Shown piece by piece: positions 9,701-18,836 of a stretch of DNA of 64,000 nt. Made by a program: the position numbers and the translations under genes. The notes under the pieces are model-generated. The model had not been told where the DNA came from, searched no databases, and saw only the letters and a program-made list of their open reading frames with translations. This DNA comes from Metopolophium dirhodum (lineage: Eukaryota; Arthropoda; Insecta; Hemiptera; Aphididae), in assembly GCF_019925205.1 (NCBI RefSeq), contig NC_083562.1, positions 13,144,001 through 13,208,000 of the forward strand, written 5' to 3'. Each line of letters opens with the position of its first letter. Position 1 is the first letter of the stretch.

Positions 9701-11026
9701 GAAAGGGGACTAGAAGTACCAAGAAATAGCAAGTTGCGTAGTTTGAATCCCTTCCTGCGCGATGGGTTAATACTTGTTGGTGGAAGACTCGAGAATTCAG
9801 ACATAGCCGATGGACAAAAACACCCTATAGTATTGCCTGCTAGTCATAAAATAACCAGGCTAATATTTGAAGCATACCATCTCGAGCTACTTCATGGAGG
9901 ACCTCAGCTCATGTTATCTGAAGTTAGACGTCTTTACTGGCCACTGCTAGGTCGAGTAACCGCGAGATCAGTGGTATGGCATTGTGTCAAATGTACAAAG
10001 GCACGTCCACGTTTCAATCATCCAATTATGGCACCACTCCCAAGAGACCGAGTTCAGTGTACTAGACCTTTCACTGTCACAGGTGTAGATTTTGCTGGAC
10101 CCATATATATTCGCAGTGGTTTGAGGCGTGTAGCTGCTAAGAAGGCTTGGATTGCTATATTTGTTTGCTTCTCAACGAAGGCCATACATTTGGAGTTGGC
10201 TGACGATCTTTCAAGTAAGTCTTTCATGGCGACATTTCGTTGTTTTATGGCTAGAAGAGGAAAATGTGCTAAGGTTTTTAGTGACAATGGCACAAACTTT
10301 GTTGGGGCTCAAAAGGAGTTAATTTCAATGATGAAAAAAGCCAGTGTTGATCTTGAGAAAGAAGGTATTGAGTGGCATTTCAACCCGCCTTCTGCTCCAC
10401 ATTTTGGTGGTATATGGGAGAGTGCCGTGAAGAGTATGAAACACCACATGAAGAGAGTTATATCTGATCACAAGCTTACGAATACAGAAATGCGAACTCT
10501 CTTGTGCCAAATCGAGGCTTGTCTCAATTCCAGACCGATGACTCCACTAAATAGTGATTCTTCTGACTTGGCAGTCCTTACTCCATCTCACTTCTTGATT
10601 GGAGGAGCTATGTTGTTACCAGATGAACCAGACATATCTAAGGAAGAGCCCAATGGTCTACGTAGATGGCAACTAGTGCAAAATTTGATGCAGACCTTTT
10701 GGAAGCGGTGGTCGAGAGAGTATCTACCACAGACTCAAATTCGTGGCAAGTGGACAAGCAAGAGCGCACAGCTAGCAAAGAACGATGTCGTTATTATCAA
10801 AGATGATTGTATGCCTCCAGCCAGATGGAAGTTAGGATTGGTTATGGAATTGCATCCTGGCTCTGATGGTGTAGTCCGGGTTGTCACCATAAGAACAGCA
10901 AACGGAACGCTCATGCGTCGGCCAGTAATCAAATTATGTCGACTACCGACTGAAAAGGACAACAGCTCAGTTGAAAACCAGGATTTTCAACGGGGGGAGA
11001 ATGTTGCCGCCGCAACAGTTTTATAG
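6716..11026 (+). CDS. Pol polyprotein of BEL/Pao (copy 1), no own start codon
   Basis: The frame is open from 6554 to TAG at 11024-11026. No ATG occurs before 6902, so 6716 (a TTG) is only a nominal start; the part before it is the end of Gag. Counting from 6716: zinc knuckles C31-C34-H38-C43, C64-C67-H72-C77 and C83-C86-H90-H95; aspartic protease LDSGS with D165; RT with D498 and YMDD at 574-577; RNase H with D752 (GFCDAS) and D826 (WTDST); integrase with an HHCC zinc finger ending CVKC and the triad D1125, D1190, E1235; then a DUF5641-like tail. All catalytic residues are present and no stop interrupts 1436 codons. The last eight or so codons and the stop lie inside LTR2. It would reverse transcribe and integrate the element RNA, but with gag deleted and no frameshift signal it is unlikely to be made normally. 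Confidence 0.92.
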   Translation: MAGETAKKSNAKNVFPETRRSLVASSNTVSCQYCTDAHKLYHCEKFKAATINTRLSFVQEKRMCFNCLTPGHMANVCRSTYSCRTCNRKHHSLLHQERQQQIPEKEQLENKQPDISQQLSTSGVVVSAPVPVNTTAENSHVFLATALVMVQDKNGGHRQCRAILDSGSQVNFVSKRYANLLQLACKTSSLPISGIGDNRLKARSCSELKIESRTSDFSIKISCYVLPNIVGNLASCPEPADGWKIPGTVSSNLADPDFHRPQSVDLLIGGGSFFDILGTTKIPLNIGSVTLYESNFGWLVTGELPKRQTPTLLSIGQTIEEDWKVLGIVEDTSYGRTSRANKRSQEELETVQHFKQYTIRDEEGRFVVRLPIKETISEIGETLPMAIARFLNVEKRLQHDEHLKNEYIRFMNEYIKMGHMVEVLENSVQTQKHFYLPHHSVIKASSLTTKVRVVFDASAKSASGVSLNDVLKCGPTVQQDLFSILVRFRKHQFVLTSDIEKMFRQIKIAREDWDLQRIVWRSSPKELLRLYQLTTVTYGMTPASFLSTYCLIELAKSAEKQFPCASKVIAEDFYMDDLMTGADTEDDCCQLQREVSTVLDSAKLPLRKWCSNSEFVLQNMSKCVNDPLFVLDIGDDDTVKSLGLQWKPIADLFQFEIVSRSMEGTLTKRAILSDLNRIFDPLGFLSPVLVKGKIFLQQLWSMKIDWDARLPLNIQERWGKFYEDLERLKYLSIPRKAIPERTDIIDVHGFCDASEEAYAACIYIRSQSSDGKWHSRLLCAKTRVAPLKGNTIPRLELNGALLLTELAQRVADSWQINIHQFKLWTDSTIVLGWLNSQSSRLKIYVANRVAQIMDITEVSQWNHIGTQENPADIPSRGLRPRELLAARLWWNGPTWLESDEKDWILNPITHDDELPEVRKVKLVLLVIKPLNSILEHYSEWNCMLRGVAWLTVYSKYMRKKINGPQSLTISDLDEARKSILRMVQAECFSKEISSLERGLEVPRNSKLRSLNPFLRDGLILVGGRLENSDIADGQKHPIVLPASHKITRLIFEAYHLELLHGGPQLMLSEVRRLYWPLLGRVTARSVVWHCVKCTKARPRFNHPIMAPLPRDRVQCTRPFTVTGVDFAGPIYIRSGLRRVAAKKAWIAIFVCFSTKAIHLELADDLSSKSFMATFRCFMARRGKCAKVFSDNGTNFVGAQKELISMMKKASVDLEKEGIEWHFNPPSAPHFGGIWESAVKSMKHHMKRVISDHKLTNTEMRTLLCQIEACLNSRPMTPLNSDSSDLAVLTPSHFLIGGAMLLPDEPDISKEEPNGLRRWQLVQNLMQTFWKRWSREYLPQTQIRGKWTSKSAQLAKNDVVIIKDDCMPPARWKLGLVMELHPGSDGVVRVVTIRTANGTLMRRPVIKLCRLPTEKDNSSVENQDFQRGENVAAATVL
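10992..11001 (+). promoter_or_regulatory. Polypurine tract (copy 1)
   Basis: GGGGGGAGAA ends exactly at the base before the TG of LTR2, the position required for plus-strand priming. It overlaps the 3' end of pol. Confidence 0.85.
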
Positions 11027-12244
11027 ATTAGGTAATTAAGAAAAATCGGTCACGGGAGGAACAGCTGGTCTCACACATATCACTATTCGTATTGTTTATT
11101 TTTGTTTTAGTTATTATTGAATTTGTAGATGTATCGTGTGAGTTATATAATATGTAGATTACACCGTGTTATCGTACGCCGCCGCCGTGCGTCTGCTGGA
11201 ATATATTAGCACGGCCGCCGATTATATTGTTGTTCTGTACCGTAAGCCGTAGAGTCAGGACCATTATTATTAATTATATTGAAGTATTAAACAGTTTTTT
11301 TTGTATGTGATTATTACTTATTAGCAAAAAGTGCTTAAGTGTGAATTATATTTATTATTTGTGAGCCATAAGGGCTAAGTCTAATTTATTTTATTATTAT
11401 ATTGTTCTTTTTTACGTGTACCTAAAATCACATATATATATATTTTGCATATACATAATATATTATACTTTGCTGTGCAATACTCGCGGGTTATCAACCG
11501 TGTCACCGTGATATCCTTTTGTATTATATTTTATCGTTAATTATTATTACTAGATGTAGGACCAGCTGGCCAGTCTGAGCTCCACAAAACTGTGAGTTAT
11601 TATTGTTATTTTTGTTATTATTTATTATTGAGCCAGAAGGGCTACATATTATATTTATTATTGTGCCAGAAGGGCCATACATTATTATTATATTTATTAT
11701 TGTGCCAGAAGGGCCATACATTATTATTATATTTATTATTGTGCCAGAAGGGCCATACATTATTATTATATTTATTATTGTGCCAGAAGGGCCATACATT
11801 ATTAATTATACTTTTGTTGGGCCAAAAGGGCCACACCCTAATATATTAATATTGTAATTTTATTCGTCTATAAGAGACGTACATATATATATTAATTAAT
11901 ATTGTTTATTCTGTTTGGTCATAAGGGCCGTGTTATTCATTATATTATATTTTATTACCATTCAAATCATTTTTGTTACCATTATTTCAACTTAGTTACC
12001 TTCTTGTGAGTTTTTAATTATTGTAAACACACCACATACAAATACACAAATACACATTTAACACAACACGCACTACATAGCTCAACAGTATTTGCCCGGC
12101 AATTCCGACCACTATTGTTTGAGCTATTACCCCATTACACACCCAGCTACTTCTCCACACTTTTAAGACCTAGGTGTTAGTGGGGCACAATATAAATTGG
12201 TGACCGGGCACGCGTATTATTACTATACGCTCCCGGCCCGTTCA
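11002..12244 (+). repeat. BEL/Pao LTR2 (shared middle LTR, 1243 bp)
   Basis: Same ends as LTR1. It serves as 3' LTR of copy 1 and 5' LTR of copy 2, having PPT before it and PBS after it. It carries A at 12157 like LTR3, against G in LTR1. The GC-rich hairpin lies at 11181-11218 and the TATA candidate at 12191. It has no target duplication of its own, as expected if the tandem arose by recombination rather than a second insertion. Confidence 0.92.
11665..11820 (+). repeat. LTR2 minisatellite, 4 canonical 39-bp units
   Basis: Canonical units start at 11665, 11704, 11743 and 11782, followed in register by the diverged unit at 11821. Two units more than LTR1, accounting for the whole 78-bp length difference. 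Confidence 0.95.
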
Positions 12245-12247
12245 TTT

Positions 12248-12266
12248 TGGTGACCTCGACGTGATT
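12248..12266 (+). promoter_or_regulatory. Primer binding site, tRNA-Trp type (copy 2)
   Basis: Identical to the site at 5778-5796, three bases after the end of LTR2. Confidence 0.75.
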
Positions 12267-12457
12267 TTTTGCTATTATTCTTGTTGTGTTTTATTATTTG
12301 TGAGTGTTAGAGTCGAACATGCACTAGTTTGTTTTAATTATTTTGTTTAGCTATCGGATCTACGTTACATCAGTTGCAATCGAATTTTATTATTATTATC
12401 AATTATACTTGTAATTTCTATAATAATAATTTAAAAAAAAAAAAATAATCATTTATA

Positions 12458-13066
12458 ATGGGGTTAGATGAAATTATGCAAGCTCAGGTTAAGGAGCTTA
12501 GGAAAAAGCGTGGTATTATTAAGGCGTCGCTAACGCGTATGAAAAACTTTCTTGAGGGATTCGATCTAACAACTGACGCTATATCGCTATTGGAATTCCG
12601 TCAAGAAGAGTTGCCACGCCTAAATCAAAAGTTTGACGACATACAGACACAGTTGGAATTGATTGTTGTTGATGATTGCGAAAAGGAAGAAGAGGAGCGT
12701 AATAAGTTTGAATTTGACTATTTTAGTATCCGTTCTCGAATTCAGGAAATAGTGAATGCTAGGAAGATTAACAACAGCAGTTCTCACAACTCAACTTTCA
12801 ATACGTCAGTAGGCCACAGTCGTGCTCAATTGCCTATCATTACGCTACCAGTATTTGCCGGTGATATCCAAGATTGGGAATCTTTTTTCGATTGTTTTCG
12901 TGCAATGATACACGATGATGGTGGATTTACACCAGCTCAAAAATTCTACTATTTACGGTCAAGTGTTAGTGGCCAGGCGTTAGACCTTATCAAGTCGGTT
13001 CCAATGACAGATACAAATTATGAGGTGGCAATAGAACGCCTGAAACTAGTCATGGCTGGCAATTAA
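12458..13066 (+). CDS. Gag, truncated (BEL/Pao, copy 2)
   Basis: 202 codons, identical in protein sequence to the copy at 5988-6596. It has the same N-terminal charged region, the same DUF1759 first half and the same loss of match after AIERLK with a premature TAA. Because the lesion is shared exactly, the deletion predates the duplication that made the tandem. Whether it also predates integration cannot be decided from this locus. The product would lack the second half of the capsid domain and the link to Pol. Confidence 0.85.
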   Translation: MGLDEIMQAQVKELRKKRGIIKASLTRMKNFLEGFDLTTDAISLLEFRQEELPRLNQKFDDIQTQLELIVVDDCEKEEEERNKFEFDYFSIRSRIQEIVNARKINNSSSHNSTFNTSVGHSRAQLPIITLPVFAGDIQDWESFFDCFRAMIHDDGGFTPAQKFYYLRSSVSGQALDLIKSVPMTDTNYEVAIERLKLVMAGN

Positions 13067-13185
13067 GACAACACAACACCCAACTTCCTAAGTATTGTGA
13101 CCTTGAGCAATTTTTAGCCAGTCGATGTATAGCTTTCGAGTCTTCCGAAGCAACTTCTGGACCAATAAGAGACATCAGAACTACA

Positions 13186-16100
13186 TTGGCCGGTGAAACA
13201 GCAAAAAAGAGCAATGCCAAAAATGTATTTCCTGAGACAAGGCGATCTTTAGTGGCATCATCCAATACAGTCTCCTGTCAATACTGCACTGATGCTCATA
13301 AATTGTATCACTGCGAGAAGTTCAAGGCCGCTACTATAAACACACGTCTCTCATTTGTTCAGGAAAAACGAATGTGTTTCAACTGTTTGACTCCTGGGCA
13401 TATGGCAAATGTTTGCAGATCCACTTATAGTTGTCGGACGTGCAACCGCAAACATCATTCGTTATTACATCAAGAAAGGCAGCAACAAATACCAGAGAAG
13501 GAGCAGCTTGAAAATAAGCAACCTGATATAAGTCAGCAGCTATCTACCTCCGGAGTCGTAGTATCTGCACCAGTACCAGTGAATACCACCGCAGAAAATT
13601 CACACGTATTTCTTGCTACAGCATTAGTCATGGTTCAGGACAAAAATGGTGGACATCGACAGTGCAGAGCCATCTTGGATAGTGGCTCTCAAGTCAACTT
13701 TGTTTCAAAGAGATATGCAAACTTACTGCAGCTAGCATGTAAAACGTCTTCATTGCCAATAAGTGGTATTGGAGACAATCGTTTAAAGGCAAGGTCGTGC
13801 AGCGAGTTAAAAATCGAATCCAGAACTAGTGATTTTAGTATCAAGATTTCTTGTTATGTATTGCCTAATATCGTGGGGAATCTAGCGTCCTGTCCAGAGC
13901 CTGCAGATGGATGGAAAATACCAGGTACTGTGTCTTCAAACTTGGCTGATCCAGACTTTCACCGTCCTCAAAGTGTTGACCTACTTATTGGAGGTGGCTC
14001 GTTCTTCGACATTTTGGGAACAACAAAAATACCATTGAATATAGGTTCAGTCACGCTTTATGAGAGTAACTTTGGATGGCTTGTAACGGGAGAACTGCCT
14101 AAACGTCAAACACCAACACTTTTGTCAATTGGACAGACGATAGAGGAGGATTGGAAGGTTCTCGGAATCGTTGAGGATACAAGCTATGGTCGAACATCAA
14201 GGGCGAATAAGAGAAGTCAAGAAGAGCTAGAAACAGTGCAACATTTTAAGCAATACACAATACGTGATGAGGAAGGGCGTTTTGTTGTACGACTTCCCAT
14301 CAAGGAGACAATCAGTGAAATAGGCGAAACCTTACCTATGGCGATCGCACGATTCTTAAATGTAGAGAAAAGATTGCAGCATGACGAACACCTGAAGAAC
14401 GAATACATACGATTTATGAATGAATATATTAAGATGGGGCATATGGTTGAAGTACTGGAAAATTCAGTTCAAACGCAGAAACACTTCTATCTGCCGCACC
14501 ATTCAGTAATAAAGGCATCAAGTTTAACGACAAAGGTTCGAGTGGTTTTCGATGCTTCCGCCAAGAGCGCATCTGGTGTCTCTCTTAACGACGTTCTGAA
14601 ATGCGGTCCTACTGTTCAGCAAGATTTATTTTCTATACTTGTTCGCTTCCGTAAGCATCAATTCGTCTTAACTTCCGATATAGAGAAAATGTTTCGGCAA
14701 ATCAAAATCGCAAGAGAAGACTGGGACCTACAAAGAATTGTTTGGAGATCCAGTCCTAAGGAATTACTTCGTTTATATCAACTCACTACAGTAACATACG
14801 GAATGACTCCTGCTTCATTTCTATCTACCTATTGTCTAATAGAACTCGCGAAAAGTGCCGAAAAGCAATTCCCGTGCGCTTCAAAAGTGATTGCCGAAGA
14901 TTTCTATATGGATGATTTAATGACGGGAGCCGACACCGAGGATGACTGCTGTCAATTACAAAGAGAAGTAAGCACAGTGCTAGATTCAGCAAAGCTACCG
15001 TTAAGGAAATGGTGTTCCAATTCCGAGTTTGTACTGCAAAACATGTCTAAGTGTGTTAACGATCCCTTGTTCGTGTTGGATATCGGAGACGATGACACTG
15101 TCAAGTCATTGGGACTGCAGTGGAAACCAATTGCCGACCTATTTCAATTTGAAATCGTATCAAGATCCATGGAAGGTACATTGACAAAAAGAGCTATACT
15201 CTCAGACCTAAACAGAATTTTTGATCCACTCGGTTTCCTGTCACCGGTTCTAGTGAAGGGAAAAATATTTCTACAACAGCTCTGGTCCATGAAGATAGAT
15301 TGGGATGCAAGGCTTCCGTTAAATATACAGGAAAGATGGGGTAAATTTTACGAAGATCTGGAGCGACTGAAATATTTATCCATTCCCAGAAAGGCTATAC
15401 CTGAACGAACTGATATCATAGATGTACACGGGTTTTGTGACGCATCCGAAGAAGCGTATGCGGCCTGTATCTACATTCGTTCTCAGAGCAGCGATGGAAA
15501 ATGGCATTCCAGACTTCTTTGTGCAAAAACTCGAGTGGCCCCGTTAAAAGGAAATACAATACCCCGACTTGAATTGAATGGTGCCTTGTTATTAACTGAA
15601 TTGGCTCAACGGGTCGCTGATTCATGGCAAATCAATATTCATCAGTTCAAACTATGGACGGATTCAACTATAGTTTTAGGGTGGTTGAATAGCCAAAGCA
15701 GCCGGCTAAAAATCTATGTTGCCAATCGAGTAGCTCAAATTATGGATATTACAGAGGTCAGCCAGTGGAACCATATAGGCACGCAGGAAAACCCAGCAGA
15801 TATCCCTTCAAGAGGTTTAAGACCACGGGAACTGTTAGCGGCAAGATTGTGGTGGAACGGACCTACCTGGTTGGAAAGTGATGAGAAGGATTGGATCTTG
15901 AATCCGATAACCCATGATGATGAGCTACCCGAAGTACGCAAAGTGAAGCTAGTGCTATTAGTGATCAAACCGTTGAATAGTATATTAGAACACTACTCGG
16001 AATGGAATTGTATGCTACGAGGAGTTGCTTGGTTAACGGTCTATTCGAAGTACATGCGTAAGAAAATCAATGGGCCTCAATCCCTAACAATATCAGATTT

Positions 16101-17496
16101 GGACGAAGCGAGGAAATCAATTTTAAGAATGGTCCAAGCTGAGTGTTTCAGTAAAGAGATCTCGTCACTAGAAAGGGGACTAGAAGTACCAAGAAATAGC
16201 AAGTTGCGTAGTTTGAATCCCTTCCTGCGCGATGGGTTAATACTTGTTGGTGGAAGACTCGAGAATTCAGACATAGCCGATGGACAAAAACACCCTATAG
16301 TATTGCCTGCTAGTCATAAAATAACCAGGCTAATATTTGAAGCATACCATCTCGAGCTACTTCATGGAGGACCTCAGCTCATGTTATCTGAAGTTAGACG
16401 TCTTTACTGGCCACTGCTAGGTCGAGTAACCGCGAGATCAGTGGTATGGCATTGTGTCAAATGTACAAAGGCACGTCCACGTTTCAATCATCCAATTATG
16501 GCACCACTCCCAAGAGACCGAGTTCAGTGTACTAGACCTTTCACTGTCACAGGTGTAGATTTTGCTGGACCCATATATATTCGCAGTGGTTTGAGGCGTG
16601 TAGCTGCTAAGAAGGCTTGGATTGCTATATTTGTTTGCTTCTCAACGAAGGCCATACATTTGGAGTTGGCTGACGATCTTTCAAGTAAGTCTTTCATGGC
16701 GACATTTCGTTGTTTTATGGCTAGAAGAGGAAAATGTGCTAAGGTTTTTAGTGACAATGGCACAAACTTTGTTGGGGCTCAAAAGGAGTTAATTTCAATG
16801 ATGAAAAAAGCCAGTGTTGATCTTGAGAAAGAAGGTATTGAGTGGCATTTCAACCCGCCTTCTGCTCCACATTTTGGTGGTATATGGGAGAGTGCCGTGA
16901 AGAGTATGAAACACCACATGAAGAGAGTTATATCTGATCACAAGCTTACGAATACAGAAATGCGAACTCTCTTGTGCCAAATCGAGGCTTGTCTCAATTC
17001 CAGACCGATGACTCCACTAAATAGTGATCCTTCTGACTTGGCAGTCCTTACTCCATCTCACTTCTTGATTGGAGGAGCTATGTTGTTACCAGATGAACCA
17101 GACATATCTAAGGAAGAGCCCAATGGTCTACGTAGATGGCAACTAGTGCAAAATTTGATGCAGACCTTTTGGAAGCGGTGGTCGAGAGAGTATCTACCAC
17201 AGACTCAAATTCGTGGCAAGTGGACAAGCAAGAGCGCACAGCTAGCAAAGAACGATGTCGTTATTATCAAAGATGATTGTATGCCTCCAGCCAGATGGAA
17301 GTTAGGATTGGTTATGGAATTGCATCCTGGCTCTGATGGTGTAGTCCGGGTTGTCACCATAAGAACAGCAAACGGAACGCTCATGCGTCGGCCAGTAATC
17401 AAATTATGTCGACTACCGACTGAAAAGGACAACAGCTCAGTTGAAAACCAGGATTTTCAACGGGGGGAGAATGTTGCCGCCGCAACAGTTTTATAG
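13186..17496 (+). CDS. Pol polyprotein of BEL/Pao (copy 2), no own start codon
   Basis: 1436 codons counted from a TTG at 13186, as in copy 1 (offset 6470). It has all the same domains in the same order: three zinc knuckles, DSG protease, RT with YMDD, RNase H, zinc-binding and catalytic integrase with D-D-E, and a DUF5641-like end. The only amino-acid difference from copy 1 is residue 1282, Pro here (C at 17029) and Ser in copy 1 (T at 10559). It lies after the integrase core, in the start of the C-terminal region, and is not a catalytic site. The stop is inside LTR3. As in copy 1, the frame lacks an ATG before the knuckles and depends on an upstream Gag reading that is broken. Confidence 0.92.
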   Translation: MAGETAKKSNAKNVFPETRRSLVASSNTVSCQYCTDAHKLYHCEKFKAATINTRLSFVQEKRMCFNCLTPGHMANVCRSTYSCRTCNRKHHSLLHQERQQQIPEKEQLENKQPDISQQLSTSGVVVSAPVPVNTTAENSHVFLATALVMVQDKNGGHRQCRAILDSGSQVNFVSKRYANLLQLACKTSSLPISGIGDNRLKARSCSELKIESRTSDFSIKISCYVLPNIVGNLASCPEPADGWKIPGTVSSNLADPDFHRPQSVDLLIGGGSFFDILGTTKIPLNIGSVTLYESNFGWLVTGELPKRQTPTLLSIGQTIEEDWKVLGIVEDTSYGRTSRANKRSQEELETVQHFKQYTIRDEEGRFVVRLPIKETISEIGETLPMAIARFLNVEKRLQHDEHLKNEYIRFMNEYIKMGHMVEVLENSVQTQKHFYLPHHSVIKASSLTTKVRVVFDASAKSASGVSLNDVLKCGPTVQQDLFSILVRFRKHQFVLTSDIEKMFRQIKIAREDWDLQRIVWRSSPKELLRLYQLTTVTYGMTPASFLSTYCLIELAKSAEKQFPCASKVIAEDFYMDDLMTGADTEDDCCQLQREVSTVLDSAKLPLRKWCSNSEFVLQNMSKCVNDPLFVLDIGDDDTVKSLGLQWKPIADLFQFEIVSRSMEGTLTKRAILSDLNRIFDPLGFLSPVLVKGKIFLQQLWSMKIDWDARLPLNIQERWGKFYEDLERLKYLSIPRKAIPERTDIIDVHGFCDASEEAYAACIYIRSQSSDGKWHSRLLCAKTRVAPLKGNTIPRLELNGALLLTELAQRVADSWQINIHQFKLWTDSTIVLGWLNSQSSRLKIYVANRVAQIMDITEVSQWNHIGTQENPADIPSRGLRPRELLAARLWWNGPTWLESDEKDWILNPITHDDELPEVRKVKLVLLVIKPLNSILEHYSEWNCMLRGVAWLTVYSKYMRKKINGPQSLTISDLDEARKSILRMVQAECFSKEISSLERGLEVPRNSKLRSLNPFLRDGLILVGGRLENSDIADGQKHPIVLPASHKITRLIFEAYHLELLHGGPQLMLSEVRRLYWPLLGRVTARSVVWHCVKCTKARPRFNHPIMAPLPRDRVQCTRPFTVTGVDFAGPIYIRSGLRRVAAKKAWIAIFVCFSTKAIHLELADDLSSKSFMATFRCFMARRGKCAKVFSDNGTNFVGAQKELISMMKKASVDLEKEGIEWHFNPPSAPHFGGIWESAVKSMKHHMKRVISDHKLTNTEMRTLLCQIEACLNSRPMTPLNSDPSDLAVLTPSHFLIGGAMLLPDEPDISKEEPNGLRRWQLVQNLMQTFWKRWSREYLPQTQIRGKWTSKSAQLAKNDVVIIKDDCMPPARWKLGLVMELHPGSDGVVRVVTIRTANGTLMRRPVIKLCRLPTEKDNSSVENQDFQRGENVAAATVL
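17462..17471 (+). promoter_or_regulatory. Polypurine tract (copy 2)
   Basis: GGGGGGAGAA directly before LTR3, identical to copy 1. Confidence 0.85.
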
Positions 17497-18831
17497 ATTA
17501 GGTAATTAAGAAAAATCGGTCACGGGAGGAACAGCTGGTCTCACACATATCACTATTCGTATTGTTTATTTTTGTTTTAGTTATTATTGAATTTGTAGAT
17601 GTATCGTGTGAGTTATATAATATGTAGATTACACCGTGTTATCGTACGCCGCCGCCGTGCGTCTGCTGGAATATATTAGCACGGCCGCCGATTATATTGT
17701 TGTTCTGTACCGTAAGCCGTAGAGTCAGGACCATTATTATTAATTATATTGAAGTATTAAACAGTTTTTTTTGTATGTGATTATTACTTATTAGCAAAAA
17801 GTGCTTAAGTGTGAATTATATTTATTATTTGTGAGCCATAAGGGCTAAGTCTAATTTATTTTATTATTATATTGTTCTTTTTTACGTGTACCTAAAATCA
17901 CATATATATATATTTTGCATATACATAATATATTATACTTTGCTGTGCAATACTCGCGGGTTATCAACCGTGTCACCGTGATATCCTTTTGTATTATATT
18001 TTATCGTTAATTATTATTACTAGATGTAGGACCAGCTGGCCAGTCTGAGCTCCACAAAACTGTGAGTTATTATTGTTATTTTTGTTATTATTTATTATTG
18101 AGCCAGAAGGGCTACATATTATATTTATTATTGTGCCAGAAGGGCCATACATTATTATTATATTTATTATTGTGCCAGAAGGGCCATACATTATTATTAT
18201 ATTTATTATTGTGCCAGAAGGGCCATACATTATTATTATATTTATTATTGTGCCAGAAGGGCCATACATTATTATTATATTTATTATTGTGCCAGAAGGG
18301 CCATACATTATTATTATATTTATTATTGTGCCAGAAGGGCCATACATTATTATTATATTTATTATTGTGCCAGAAGGGCCATACATTATTAATTATACTT
18401 TTGTTGGGCCAAAAGGGCCACACCCTAATATATTAATATTGTAATTTTATTCGTCTATAAGAGACGTACATATATATATTAATTAATATTGTTTATTCTG
18501 TTTGGTCATAAGGGCCGTGTTATTCATTATATTATATTTTATTACCATTCAAATCATTTTTGTTACCATTATTTCAACTTAGTTACCTTCTTGTGAGTTT
18601 TTAATTATTGTAAACACACCACATACAAATACACAAATACACATTTAACACAACACGCACTACATAGCTCAACAGTATTTGCCCGGCAATTCCGACCACT
18701 ATTGTTTGAGCTATTACCCCATTACACACCCAGCTACTTCTCCACACTTTTAAGACCTAGGTGTTAGTGGGGCACAATATAAATTGGTGACCGGGCACGC
18801 GTATTATTACTATACGCTCCCGGCCCGTTCA
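17472..18831 (+). repeat. BEL/Pao LTR3 (3' LTR, 1360 bp)
   Basis: Same TG start and CA end. Followed directly by the target duplication CATTG and host DNA, with no PBS, so it is the true right end. It has A at 18744 like LTR2. The hairpin lies at 17651-17688 and the TATA candidate at 18778. It is the longest LTR because of three extra minisatellite units compared with LTR2. Confidence 0.92.
18135..18407 (+). repeat. LTR3 minisatellite, 7 canonical 39-bp units
   Basis: Canonical units start at 18135, 18174, 18213, 18252, 18291, 18330 and 18369, then the diverged unit at 18408. The canonical units look identical to one another, pointing to recent expansion. Confidence 0.95.
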
Positions 18832-18836
18832 CATTG
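18832..18836. repeat. Target-site duplication CATTG (right)
   Basis: Exact match to 4605-4609, directly after the CA of LTR3. Confidence 0.85.

Larger units (their letters stand above)
4610..18831 (+). mobile_element. BEL/Pao LTR retrotransposon, tandem LTR-int-LTR-int-LTR
   Basis: Three direct LTRs (1165, 1243 and 1360 bp) enclose two internal regions of 5227 bp each (5775-11001 and 12245-17471). The element period is 6392 then 6470; the difference is two 39-bp units. Outer target duplications match (CATTG). The superfamily is set by the order protease - RT - RNase H - integrase in one long frame and by BEL/Pao signatures: CCHC plus CCHH knuckles, a DUF1758-type protease, a Pao-type RNase H region and a DUF5641-like C-terminus. 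LTRs begin TG and end CA. A tandem of this kind usually arises by unequal exchange between the LTRs of allelic or sister copies; assembly duplication must be excluded. The LTRs look recent, yet the gag deletion makes both copies defective. Confidence 0.93.
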
